8,340 nt of DNA from Cyanobacteria bacterium OH_PDB_112 (GCA_023457295.1 JAEWLZ010000071.1:1-8340), one strand, 5' to 3'; shown: positions 1 to 6,663, numbered from the stretch's first letter. Program-made: numbers and translations. The notes: a model not told the origin generated them from the sequence alone.

Positions 1-183
1 CATGAATCTCTTTTAAAGGCGAGTAATTTTGTTTATTCTATGGAAGAAAACAAAGGAGAAAAAATCGCTTGTCTTGAGGAAATAGCTTATCTTGAAGGTT
101 TTATATCAAAAGAAGAAATGCTTAAAAAAATCAATCATATAAAAGGTAATGAGTATTATGATTATTTAGAAAATTTGGAATGA
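1..183 (+). CDS. rfbA: Glucose-1-phosphate thymidylyltransferase, C-terminal fragment (5' end outside window)
   Basis: The gene enters from the left edge in frame 1 and ends at TGA 181-183, leaving 60 residues. RmlA/RfbA makes dTDP-glucose from glucose-1-phosphate and dTTP, the first step towards dTDP-L-rhamnose and related sugars for surface polysaccharide. The visible tail contains HESLLKASNFV, then CLEEIAYLEGFI and a closing YYDYLENLE. These line up with the conserved RmlA C-terminus as I recall it (H-x-SL-x-EASNF, then C-x-EEIA-x-x-x-GFI, then YGQYL). The catalytic nucleotidyltransferase core lies outside the window and cannot be checked. manC follows directly, so the two probably share a transcript in a nucleotide-sugar operon. 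Family assignment is fairly secure despite the short fragment; dTTP specificity is inferred from the family. Confidence 0.85.
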   Translation, partial: HESLLKASNFVYSMEENKGEKIACLEEIAYLEGFISKEEMLKKINHIKGNEYYDYLENLE

Positions 184-185
184 AT

Positions 186-189
186 GGAG
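186..189 (+). promoter_or_regulatory. Ribosome binding site GGAG that decides the manC start
   Basis: GGAG lies 6 bases before ATG 196. An in-frame ATG at 184 contains the first G of this site and has only a weak GGAA upstream, so 196 is the better start. Confidence 0.6.
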
Positions 190-195
190 CTTAAA

Positions 196-1599
196 ATGAA
201 AGATTTAATAGGATTAATATTAGCAGGAGGTTCAGGAGCCAGACTTTGGCCGATGAGCAGAGAACTTTACCCGAAACAGCTTTTAAAATTGAATTCACAA
301 AACAGTTTGTTTCAAAACACTTTTTTAAGGCTGCAAAAACTCACTTCTCCCGATAAGATTATTACCGTTACAAATACAAAACACTCAGGTGATATTAAAA
401 TGCAGTTGAGTCAATTGGGGGATATACCTGTTCAAATTTTGTCAGAGCCGACTGCAAAAAATACTGCTCCCGCAATTGCTATGGGTGTTGATTATTGCTT
501 GAAAACCATAACAGATGCTGTTTTTTTGGTTATGCCTTCAGATCATTTAATTTTAGATGATGAAAAATTTAGTTCTACGGTAAAAAAAGGTTATGAGCTT
601 GCAAAACTAGGGAATATAGTTACATTCGGAATAAAACCTTCTTTTGCTGACACCGGATATGGATATATAAAAGCTGAATCATCGCTTACAGAGAATGCTT
701 TTAAAGTTGATGAATTTAAAGAAAAACCTGATGAAAAGACGGCTCAAGAATATGTCGATTCGGGTATTTATTATTGGAATAGCGGTATTTTCATGTTTAG
801 CGGGTCTGTTATTTTAAAAGAATTTGAAAAATATTGCCCTGATATATCACTTGCTATGGCAAATCTTGAGTACTTAGAAAGCAATGACGGTGTAACTTTT
901 GATTCATTTGATAAAATGCCTTCTATTTCAATAGATTATGCTGTGATGGAAAAATCAGACAGAATTGCTCTTTTGCCTCTTGAGTCGGATTGGAATGATT
1001 TAGGTTCTTGGCAATCTATTTATGATATTTCTCAAAAAGATGAATCAAAAAATGTTATGAGTGGGCAGATTGTCAATGTAGGGTCAACCAATTCTTTGAT
1101 TTATTCAAATTCAAAATGTATTGCCGCTGTCGGGCTTGATAATGTTGTTTTGGTTGAAACGGAAGATGCTATTTTGGCTTGTGACAAAAATAACACTCAA
1201 GATGTAAAAAAAGTTTTTGACGAGCTTAAAAAACAGGGCAGTGATTTGACTATGATTCACAAAACCGTTTTTCGTCCTTGGGGTTTTTATACTTGTATTG
1301 AAGGCGGAGAAGGCTATCTTATCAAAAAAATTCAAGTTAACCCGAAACAAAAATTATCAATTCAGATGCATAATCATCGAAGTGAACATTGGGTTGTTAT
1401 TTCGGGACGAGCAAAAGTTATTCTTGAAAATGAAGAATATATGTTGGAAGCGGGTCAAAGTATTGATATACCCCTTCAGGCTAAACATTCTTTGCAAAAT
1501 CCTTACCAAGAGCCTTTGAGCATAATAGAAGTTCAAAAAGGTGATTATATTTCAGAAGATGACATAATTCGATTTGAAGATATGTATGGTCGAGTATAG
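196..1599 (+). CDS. manC: Bifunctional mannose-1-phosphate guanylyltransferase / mannose-6-phosphate isomerase (type II PMI)
   Basis: This cytoplasmic enzyme makes GDP-mannose from mannose-1-phosphate and GTP, and probably also interconverts fructose-6-phosphate and mannose-6-phosphate. Numbered from the alternative ATG at 184 (471 aa; 467 aa from 196), the N-terminal nucleotidyltransferase domain shows GGSGARLWPMSR at 15-26, EPTAKNTAPA at 88-97, MPSDH at 117-121, FKEKP at 178-182, WNSGIF at 198-203 and DWNDLGSW at 269-276. The C-terminal cupin-type isomerase domain starts near 360 (RPWGFY) and has QMHNHRSEHW at 394-403 and AKHSLQNP at 433-440, which carry the expected metal-binding histidines. 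Length and two-domain order are typical of ManC/AlgA/XanB proteins. ATG 196 is preferred because GGAG sits 6 bases upstream. It follows the rfbA stop by 12 bases, suggesting co-transcription. No terminator is visible after it. Which polysaccharide uses the product is not shown. Confidence 0.95.
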   Translation: MKDLIGLILAGGSGARLWPMSRELYPKQLLKLNSQNSLFQNTFLRLQKLTSPDKIITVTNTKHSGDIKMQLSQLGDIPVQILSEPTAKNTAPAIAMGVDYCLKTITDAVFLVMPSDHLILDDEKFSSTVKKGYELAKLGNIVTFGIKPSFADTGYGYIKAESSLTENAFKVDEFKEKPDEKTAQEYVDSGIYYWNSGIFMFSGSVILKEFEKYCPDISLAMANLEYLESNDGVTFDSFDKMPSISIDYAVMEKSDRIALLPLESDWNDLGSWQSIYDISQKDESKNVMSGQIVNVGSTNSLIYSNSKCIAAVGLDNVVLVETEDAILACDKNNTQDVKKVFDELKKQGSDLTMIHKTVFRPWGFYTCIEGGEGYLIKKIQVNPKQKLSIQMHNHRSEHWVVISGRAKVILENEEYMLEAGQSIDIPLQAKHSLQNPYQEPLSIIEVQKGDYISEDDIIRFEDMYGRV

Positions 1600-1690
1600 T
1601 CTATATAGTTATTCTTTTGTCCCTGAAATATGGTAATGAATTTTTTGATTGAAGATGTTATATAAGAATAAATTGCAAAACAGCTTCTTT

Positions 1691-1694
1691 GGAG
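1691..1694 (+). promoter_or_regulatory. Ribosome binding site GGAG of the hemerythrin gene
   Basis: TTTGGAG ends 6 bases before ATG 1701. An in-frame TTG at 1689 overlaps this site and would add four residues, but it is unlikely to be the start because it uses up its own ribosome binding site. Confidence 0.6.
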
Positions 1695-1700
1695 TTTTTA

Positions 1701-2138
1701 ATGTGTGAGCTTATTCTTTGGGATGAAAATTTATTAACCGGCATAGAAGAAATAGATAATCAACATAAAGATATTGTTGATGCGGTAAATGAGCTTTGTT
1801 GCGTTGTAATTGAAAATAAAAATAAAGCAGAAATAAAAAAAATATTGAAAAAACTTGATTCCTATGTAGCGAATCATTTTCAAACTGAAGAAAATTATAT
1901 GGAACAATACGGTTATAAAAACATTTTGGAACATAAAGATGCTCATAGATATTTTACTAAAACTTATGAGCAAATCAGGTATAGTTATTTTTATGTGAAT
2001 GTTGATAATAATCCCAAAGAAGAAATTATTAATACATATTCACTTCACTTATGTTTAATTTTGTCTGATTGGATTAAAATACATTTCCCTATTTTTGACA
2101 AAGAATTTGCCGATTTTATTAAGGATAAAATAAAATAA
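1701..2138 (+). CDS. Bacteriohemerythrin (di-iron oxygen-binding protein)
   Basis: A single-domain, probably cytoplasmic hemerythrin of 145 aa with no signal peptide. Bacteriohemerythrins bind O2 reversibly at a carboxylate-bridged di-iron centre and serve in oxygen storage, delivery or sensing. The motif set is complete: W7, IDNQHK with H22, HFQTEE with H59 and E63, H78 and H82 in EHKDAH, and WIKIHFPIFD with H128 and D133. The first four helices match the family, but 45 residues separate H82 from H128, where I recall about 35 in well-known members; the extra stretch is centred on SYFYVNVDNNPKEE (95-108). ATG 1701 is chosen for its GGAG site. The gene stands alone between manC and the convergent flagellar operon. 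No partner domain (GGDEF or chemoreceptor) is attached, so a sensory role is not supported. The stop codon lies in the T-tract of the opposing flgE terminator. Confidence 0.92.
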   Translation: MCELILWDENLLTGIEEIDNQHKDIVDAVNELCCVVIENKNKAEIKKILKKLDSYVANHFQTEENYMEQYGYKNILEHKDAHRYFTKTYEQIRYSYFYVNVDNNPKEEIINTYSLHLCLILSDWIKIHFPIFDKEFADFIKDKIK

Positions 2139-2162
2139 AAAAAAGAGGCTTTTCCAAGCCTC
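2137..2162 (-). terminator. Rho-independent terminator of the flagellar fliJ-fliK-flgD-flgE operon
   Basis: A perfect 7-bp stem, GAGGCTT (2145-2151) with AAGCCTC (2156-2162), and a 4-base loop. On the minus strand it is followed by eight T (complement of 2137-2144). It lies 41 bases after the flgE stop. On the plus strand the hairpin is followed by CTCATACA, not a T-run, so it should end transcription from the minus strand only. The T-tract overlaps the last bases of the hemerythrin gene. Confidence 0.88.
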
Positions 2163-2203
2163 CTCATACAAGTCAAGAAAGGTTAGTTATTATGGGTTAA
2201 AAA

Positions 2204-3679
2204 TTATCTGCCCATTTGAATTAAGCCTTGAAGCACTCTGCTTACCGTATCAAAAGTACGGGAGTTTGCTTCAATACTTCTTTGGGCTACGATTAACTCT
2301 GCGAATTGTTTTGTCAAATCTACATTTGAAGATTCCAGAGAACCGCTTGTTACTTTCGCAAAACCGTTGCTGCTTGCAACAGAATACATTACTTCACCGG
2401 CGTTCGGACCTGGTTTGAAACTATTATTTCCGCAAGCAATCAAACCGTTATCGTTTACAACTGATGCGAGTTGCAACTGTAAGTTTGCGGGTTCGATTAT
2501 ATTTGCATTGATAGTTATATCGTCATAAGCAATTTCAGTACCGTTTGCCATTTTATAAATCATCTGAATTTGTTTATTTACAGGATTTATCTCGGTTGAA
2601 ATTTTATCACCGTTAGAATAAGTAGCTTCTATTGAACCATCACCCGATATATAATATGATACAAGTTTGCTTGCGTTCAATACGTTATCGGCAGGACCTA
2701 CAGTTGATTCATAGTCGAGAACTTTACTGGTATAGGTAATAGTTCCGTTCCCCGGATCAGATATATTTGAATCAGATCCTGCTACTGCCGCAAGTTTTGT
2801 TTCGTTACCAAAGTTACTGCTAACAGATCTCAGCTGTACTTTGGAAATTCTTGTTATGGTTGTCATTCCAACTGTCGTACTTGAAAAAGCTTTATCTACA
2901 GTCAAAGATAGTGTTCCATTAGTAGGCACTGTTGCATTAAGTTGAATGCCGTGTGCACTACTTCCCACATTAGGAGTTCCTAAACCTGTATCTATAGCAG
3001 TGTTAACTGCATCCATAATTTGTTGAAGATTATTGGCACTAGCTATATTTACAGGTATTTGTTTTACGCCGCCGCTGTATGTAATTTCAACCATAAAATC
3101 TGTTGCAGTTGCGCTTGTACTTTTTTCAAATTTTAAAGCATTCAATTCATTCAGGGGTGTATTTGTGAGGAAGTTTACAGCTCTGCTGTTTCCTTGAGTT
3201 GAAAGTGTAAGCATAGGAGGGATTCTTATTGGAGTAGTTGAACTGTCAATAGAGTAGGATGTAGAGGTTCCAAGGATTTTGTTTCCGTTGGAGGTAGTTA
3301 GATATCCGTCAGAGTCTACAGTAAAGTTTCCTGCTCTTGTCATCAAAACTTCACTGTTTGCGCCTTGAACACAGAAGTAACCTTGACCGTCAAGATAAAG
3401 GTCAGAAATAACACCTGTTGATTGCGGGGTACCGCTTGAAAAATTCTTGCTTATGCTTGCAACTTTTGTTCCCAAACCTATTTGCATAGGGTTTGTACCA
3501 CCAAGACTTCTTGTTGGTGCAGAACCTAAAGTAATTGTTTTGGCAAATACGTCAGAAAAGTTAATCATGGATTCTTTGAATCCGACAGTATTTATGTTTG
3601 CGATATTATCCGATATTATGTCAATTTTCTGTTGGGATGACGTTATCCCGCTCATTGCTGTATAAAACCCTTGTGACAT
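2204..3679 (-). CDS. flgE: Flagellar hook protein FlgE
   Basis: FlgE is exported through the flagellar type III apparatus and polymerises outside the cell into the hook, the flexible joint between rod and filament. The 491-aa product has the rod/hook N-terminal region (residues 3-35, with SDNIANINTVGFK at 23-35) and a D1 segment with DLYLDGQGYF at 93-102 and TRAGNFTVDSDGYL at 114-127. A variable Ser/Thr/Asn-rich middle follows (about 140-400), then the C-terminal region GSLESSNVDLTKQF to ANSRTF (446-476). FlgF and FlgG share the ends but are usually near 250 aa; the length and position after flgD favour FlgE. Salmonella FlgE is about 400 aa, so the outer domains are enlarged. Two cysteines (C103, C416) are unusual for an exported axial protein. 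The gene starts 57 bases after the flgD stop with a strong GGAGGGGG site (3689-3696) and ends in the terminator at 2137-2162. Confidence 0.93.
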   Translation of the reverse strand: MSQGFYTAMSGITSSQQKIDIISDNIANINTVGFKESMINFSDVFAKTITLGSAPTRSLGGTNPMQIGLGTKVASISKNFSSGTPQSTGVISDLYLDGQGYFCVQGANSEVLMTRAGNFTVDSDGYLTTSNGNKILGTSTSYSIDSSTTPIRIPPMLTLSTQGNSRAVNFLTNTPLNELNALKFEKSTSATATDFMVEITYSGGVKQIPVNIASANNLQQIMDAVNTAIDTGLGTPNVGSSAHGIQLNATVPTNGTLSLTVDKAFSSTTVGMTTITRISKVQLRSVSSNFGNETKLAAVAGSDSNISDPGNGTITYTSKVLDYESTVGPADNVLNASKLVSYYISGDGSIEATYSNGDKISTEINPVNKQIQMIYKMANGTEIAYDDITINANIIEPANLQLQLASVVNDNGLIACGNNSFKPGPNAGEVMYSVASSNGFAKVTSGSLESSNVDLTKQFAELIVAQRSIEANSRTFDTVSRVLQGLIQMGR

Positions 3680-3688
3680 TTGAGTTTT

Positions 3689-3696
3689 CCCCCTCC
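3689..3696 (-). promoter_or_regulatory. Strong ribosome binding site of flgE
   Basis: Read on the minus strand this is GGAGGGGG, 9 bases before the ATG. It is the longest purine SD run in the window, in keeping with the need for many hook subunits per flagellum. Confidence 0.65.
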
Positions 3697-3736
3697 ATTT
3701 ATAGTCTGTTAATTATTTTATTTTTTTAACCCGTAT

Positions 3737-4264
3737 TTAATTTCCTAGTAGTCCTCTATAATTTTCTTTATTTACAGTATTTTTTTCAGGCGTTGTTACA
3801 GTTGGCTTTTCAATAGGATCTCCTACTACTGCGTCTCGGAATTTTGTAACAAGTGATAAAGGATAAGTTGTATCAGGCTGACCATTTAAAACTAATGATA
3901 CGTCATTGCCGTTTACTCTTACTTCTGATACAACACCTTTTGTTATAGCTGCTCCACCTTTGGCATCTTTAAGTTCTACATATCTGTCCATGATATTGTT
4001 TAGCTGAGTATAAGAATTCATAGTGCTTATATTTGAATTTAAATTTTGAAGTTGTTCTATTTGTGTAAATTGAGCTGTTTGAGTAATCATTTGAGAATTA
4101 TCAGTCGGATTTGAAGGATCCTGACTTTTCATTTGTTCAATCATTAATCTTAAAAAAGCATCTTTGCCAAGATTGCTGTCTCCGACTTTGCTTTTAGAAG
4201 CATATGCAGAGCTGGCACTTGCATTAATGTTTAGCATTTGATTTTGTACTGCTGGACTGGTCAT
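3737..4264 (-). CDS. flgD: Flagellar hook assembly (cap) protein FlgD
   Basis: FlgD is exported and sits at the tip of the growing hook, where it drives FlgE polymerisation before being released. In this 175-aa protein the conserved N-terminal region is clear: DAFLRLMIEQMKSQDPSNPT at 35-54, then QTAQFTQIEQLQNLNS at 62-77, matching the FlgD signature FLxLLxxQLxxQDPxNPxD. A short C-terminal part follows, with GVVSEVRVNGNDVSLVLNG at 110-128, recalling the compact C-terminal fold of Bacillus-type FlgD. The full FlgD Ig-like/Tudor module of longer (about 220-230 aa) proteobacterial versions is not obvious. The N-terminus is Ser/Ala/Asn-rich and unstructured, as expected for an export signal. The gene lies 29 bases after fliK and 57 before flgE. 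Its SD GGGGAG (4275-4280) is 10 bases before the ATG. No cysteines are present. Confidence 0.93.
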   Translation of the reverse strand: MTSPAVQNQMLNINASASSAYASKSKVGDSNLGKDAFLRLMIEQMKSQDPSNPTDNSQMITQTAQFTQIEQLQNLNSNISTMNSYTQLNNIMDRYVELKDAKGGAAITKGVVSEVRVNGNDVSLVLNGQPDTTYPLSLVTKFRDAVVGDPIEKPTVTTPEKNTVNKENYRGLLGN

Positions 4265-4293
4265 TTTCTATTTTCTCCCCTTTTAATTTTTTT

Positions 4294-6021
4294 TTAAACC
4301 CTGTAATCTACTAACCCTTTGTCTTCGGCTTTTGTTTGAGCCTGAGTGTCTTGTTCTTCTTGTATGTTTTGTTTAATTTCTGTTTTTGCTGTATTTGTAT
4401 TTTTGTGTGTGCTGTTTTGGAATGTACCTTCGTTAGAATTTTGAGCATTTCCTCCTTGTTCAAAATTCTTTGGAGAGTTATCTTGTTGTTGATTTAAATT
4501 TGCTTGAGTTTCTGATTTTTGAGACTCTTCAACTTTTACAACCAGATTTGTACAAACAACACCTTGTTGTTTAAGTGTTTCTTTTAAATCATTTATATTT
4601 TTATTTAAAGCTTCTGCTGCTTCTCTTGATTCTGTTTTGATTTCTGCACTCAAAACTCCTCTTTCATTCATAATATTCAAAGTGACTTTTCCAATATTTT
4701 CAGGTTTTAAAATCATAGATAATTGAGTTGTTTCACTATCTATTTTGCTTTTAATTTGATTCATAACCTGCTCTGCTATGTTTTTTTGCATAATAGTATT
4801 TGTTTGATTATTTTGCATAACACCATGAAAAGGTGTATGTGTATTGATAGTATTTTTCATAACAGAAGATGCGTCAAACGGCAAAAGTTCTTTTAAAAAG
4901 GTGTGTTTTGAAGAGTTTTGGCTGTTTGGGTTTGAACCTGAATTTTGTTCAGAATTTTGATTTGTGAAAGCAGCAGGATTTTTAAATTCTACTGCTGATT
5001 TTGCCTGATTATGTTCTTTTTCAGAAGTTGCATTTTTGTTTATATCTTTATTTAAAAGTTTTTTTATAGTGTTATTTTCTTCTGTTGCGCCTTCTAAAAC
5101 ATTCGCGGTAAGCCTTTCAATACTTTCTTTTGGAACCTCTTGAGTTTCAGTTTTTATTTCCGCTTTTTTATCAACTTTAGAATCTTCTTTTTCTTCTTTT
5201 TCAGAAACTTCTTTTTTGTTTGTGTTTACTTTTATGTCTTCGATTTTTATTGTTTTAGTTTCTAAATTTTCTGAAGTTTCTAATTTTTCAGATTTTTCGG
5301 TAGTGTTAATAGTGGAAATTTTTTTCGTATTATCTTCAAGAGTTTTTAAAGTATCAGTATTATTTGATACTTCAAGTTGTGTTTCTTCGGTTAACTCATT
5401 AACTTTTTTTAGTTCTTTATCTTTTATCTTTACTTTTAATGCTTCAGCTTTTTCTGTTTCCGCATTTTGGTCAACGCTTACCATACCTTTTAAGTCGGTA
5501 GCTGCAGCATCAGTTTTATCCTCAACTTCAGAATTTGTTTTTGAAGGTTCTGTTGTTTTTTCTTCTGTTGTTGCATCAGTTTGAGTTGAGCTATTTTGTG
5601 TTGTTTCTGTTTTTGGTTGTTCAGTTTGATTTTGAGTTTGTTTTTGATTTTGCTCAACATTTTGTTGAGTACTTGAAGAATTTTCAACCTTGGAATCAGA
5701 AGCGTAAGATTTTGATTGTTCATTATTTTGTTGATATTTAACAGTTTGTTGCTCAGTATTTTGATTAACAACATTATTTGACGGAGGATAATATTTATTT
5801 TCCGTCATAGAAGTTGCCATATTTGCCATAAAATCAGTTTTTTTATTAGTTTGATTATAATTAAACTGATTCTGAAAATTTGTCATGAACTGGTTGTTAA
5901 AAATGCCCGCAAATTGATTTGAAATCACTGAAAAATCTTCTGTTGTATAATCTTTTTTTACAGATTTTTCTTTTGTGATTTCGATGGATGTATTTAGAAT
6001 GTCATTTGTTCCGATAGTCAT
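4294..6021 (-). CDS. fliK: Flagellar hook-length control protein FliK
   Basis: FliK is secreted intermittently during hook growth, measures hook length, and through its C-terminal domain makes the export gate (FlhB) switch from hook to filament substrates. The 575-aa product has a long, low-complexity N-terminal and middle region (about 50-375) built almost wholly of N, Q, T, S, K and E. The recognisable C-terminal hook-length-control domain is at about 417-500: LSMILKPENIGKVTLNI (434-450), then GVLSAEIKTESREAAEALN and LKETLKQQGVVCTNLVVKV (479-497). A Q/N-rich tail closes the protein. The start ATG shares one base with the fliJ stop (TGATG), so translation is probably coupled; AAAAGG lies 7 bases upstream. 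It is longer than Salmonella FliK (about 405 aa). Function rests on the C-terminal domain and on the position between fliJ and flgD. Confidence 0.9.
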   Translation of the reverse strand: MTIGTNDILNTSIEITKEKSVKKDYTTEDFSVISNQFAGIFNNQFMTNFQNQFNYNQTNKKTDFMANMATSMTENKYYPPSNNVVNQNTEQQTVKYQQNNEQSKSYASDSKVENSSSTQQNVEQNQKQTQNQTEQPKTETTQNSSTQTDATTEEKTTEPSKTNSEVEDKTDAAATDLKGMVSVDQNAETEKAEALKVKIKDKELKKVNELTEETQLEVSNNTDTLKTLEDNTKKISTINTTEKSEKLETSENLETKTIKIEDIKVNTNKKEVSEKEEKEDSKVDKKAEIKTETQEVPKESIERLTANVLEGATEENNTIKKLLNKDINKNATSEKEHNQAKSAVEFKNPAAFTNQNSEQNSGSNPNSQNSSKHTFLKELLPFDASSVMKNTINTHTPFHGVMQNNQTNTIMQKNIAEQVMNQIKSKIDSETTQLSMILKPENIGKVTLNIMNERGVLSAEIKTESREAAEALNKNINDLKETLKQQGVVCTNLVVKVEESQKSETQANLNQQQDNSPKNFEQGGNAQNSNEGTFQNSTHKNTNTAKTEIKQNIQEEQDTQAQTKAEDKGLVDYRV

Positions 6022-6485
6022 CAGATAACCTTTTCCCCGTTTGTGAATCTAAATCTGGCTTGTGTTACATCTTCCAGTTCTTTTTGTTGTAAAAACTCAA
6101 ACTCCGCAATAAACTCTTTGAATTGTTTTTCTTTAAGTTTCTCAAGGGTTTTTGTTCCTTTTAGCGCCTCTATAACTTCCAGCTGTTTGGCTTCCAGCTC
6201 TTGCTCAGTATCAGCGATTATTTTGTGTTGCATCCGAATATCGTCAGATAATTTTTCAATATAATCCTGGTGAACCTTGATTGACATAAAATCAATGCTT
6301 TGATTTTGAGACAACATATTTTCAAGGTTTTCTCTGGTCTGATTTTGGGAACATATGAGCCGTTCAAGCTCACATTCCTGCTCTTTCAATCGGGCTTGTA
6401 CTTTTGCCATTTCCAGTTGTTTATCTTCCAACTCTTTTTGGCGTTTATCAAGTACAACTTGAAGTTTAAATTTAAATTTTTTCAC
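6021..6485 (-). CDS. fliJ: Flagellar export chaperone FliJ
   Basis: FliJ is a soluble coiled-coil protein of the flagellar type III export apparatus. It contacts the ATPase FliI and the export gate FlhA and cycles chaperones and substrates. The 154-aa product is almost entirely charged helix: FKFKLQVVLDKRQKELEDKQ at 4-23 matches the FliJ N-terminus (F-x-F-x-L-x-x-VL-x-x-R), and TLEKLKEKQFKEF (113-125) with KELEDVTQARF (135-145) matches the conserved C-terminal signature. Length is typical (about 145-150 aa). Translation starts at GTG 6485; GAGG lies 5 bases upstream and no ATG is available in frame. The two ATGs just upstream are in another frame. It overlaps fliK by one base and is the first gene of the operon here. 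The usual upstream partner fliI is absent; an intergenic region and a divergent HIT gene lie there instead. Confidence 0.88.
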   Translation of the reverse strand: MKKFKFKLQVVLDKRQKELEDKQLEMAKVQARLKEQECELERLICSQNQTRENLENMLSQNQSIDFMSIKVHQDYIEKLSDDIRMQHKIIADTEQELEAKQLEVIEALKGTKTLEKLKEKQFKEFIAEFEFLQQKELEDVTQARFRFTNGEKVI

Positions 6486-6602
6486 TTCATCCTCATCCCA
6501 CCAAAGCTTTTTCCAAGCTGTATATATGAAGATTACAACATGTTCTTTTTTGACTCATCCTCTAAAAAGACCATTTAGTAAAAATTTATTAAAGTTAATT
6601 TT

Positions 6603-6630
6603 TGGACAAAAGGTATTTTATTATTATAGA
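6603..6630 (+). promoter_or_regulatory. Candidate sigma-70-type promoter of the HIT gene
   Basis: TGGACA (6603-6608, five of six to TTGACA) and TATAGA (6625-6630, four of six to TATAAT) are separated by 16 bases. This would place the start of transcription near 6637, with a leader of about 25 bases before ATG 6664. Judged by eye in AT-rich sequence, where such matches arise easily. Confidence 0.4.
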
Positions 6631-6644
6631 ATTTTATTATAGAA
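6621..6644 (+). repeat. Two direct copies of TTATTATAGAA, 13 bases apart
   Basis: TTATTATAGAA occurs at 6621-6631 and again at 6634-6644, separated by TT. Each copy contains a possible -10 hexamer (TATAGA). This may be a local duplication giving two alternative -10 elements, or chance in AT-rich DNA. Confidence 0.5.
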
Positions 6645-6663
6645 GATTTTAGAGGAAGATTTT

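Larger units (their letters stand above)
6486..6663. promoter_or_regulatory. Divergent intergenic region between fliJ (minus) and the HIT gene (plus)
   Basis: This is the only divergent gap in the window, so it should hold promoters in both directions. For the plus strand a plausible pair is marked separately. For the minus strand the flagellar operon must start here unless transcripts enter from the right, but I see no convincing consensus: no sigma-54 (GG-N10-GC) and no sigma-28 (TAAA-N15-GCCGATAA) motif. TTTTG-GA-CAAAA at 6600-6611 is a small palindrome that could serve either direction. A weak 5-bp hairpin (AGCTT 6505-6509 / AAGCT 6515-6519) falls in the fliJ leader. Confidence 0.5.

Noticed and set aside
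1111..1350. Minus-strand frame inside manC
   Set aside because: Antisense to a clear coding region, with no SD site and no domain.
1600..1700. Possible hemerythrin promoter (TTGATT at 1645-1650; TATAAG at 1661-1666)
   Set aside because: The spacing between the hexamers is only 10 bases, and the alternative -10 at 1669 is weak. A promoter is likely in this gap but I cannot place it.
5216..5584. 122-codon open frame on the plus strand antisense to fliK
   Set aside because: Its S/F/V-rich translation is the mirror of the K/E/T-rich FliK ruler region; it has no SD site and no family resemblance. The same applies to the other short frames opposite or inside fliK (5490-5774, 5535-5741).
6505..6519. 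AGCTT-TTTCC-AAGCT hairpin in the fliJ leader
   Set aside because: A 5-bp AT-rich stem without a following T-run on the minus strand; too weak for an attenuator or terminator.
6300..6578. 92-codon plus-strand frame antisense to fliJ
   Set aside because: F/L-rich shadow of the charged coiled coil, running through the probable fliJ promoter region; no ribosome site or recognisable domain.
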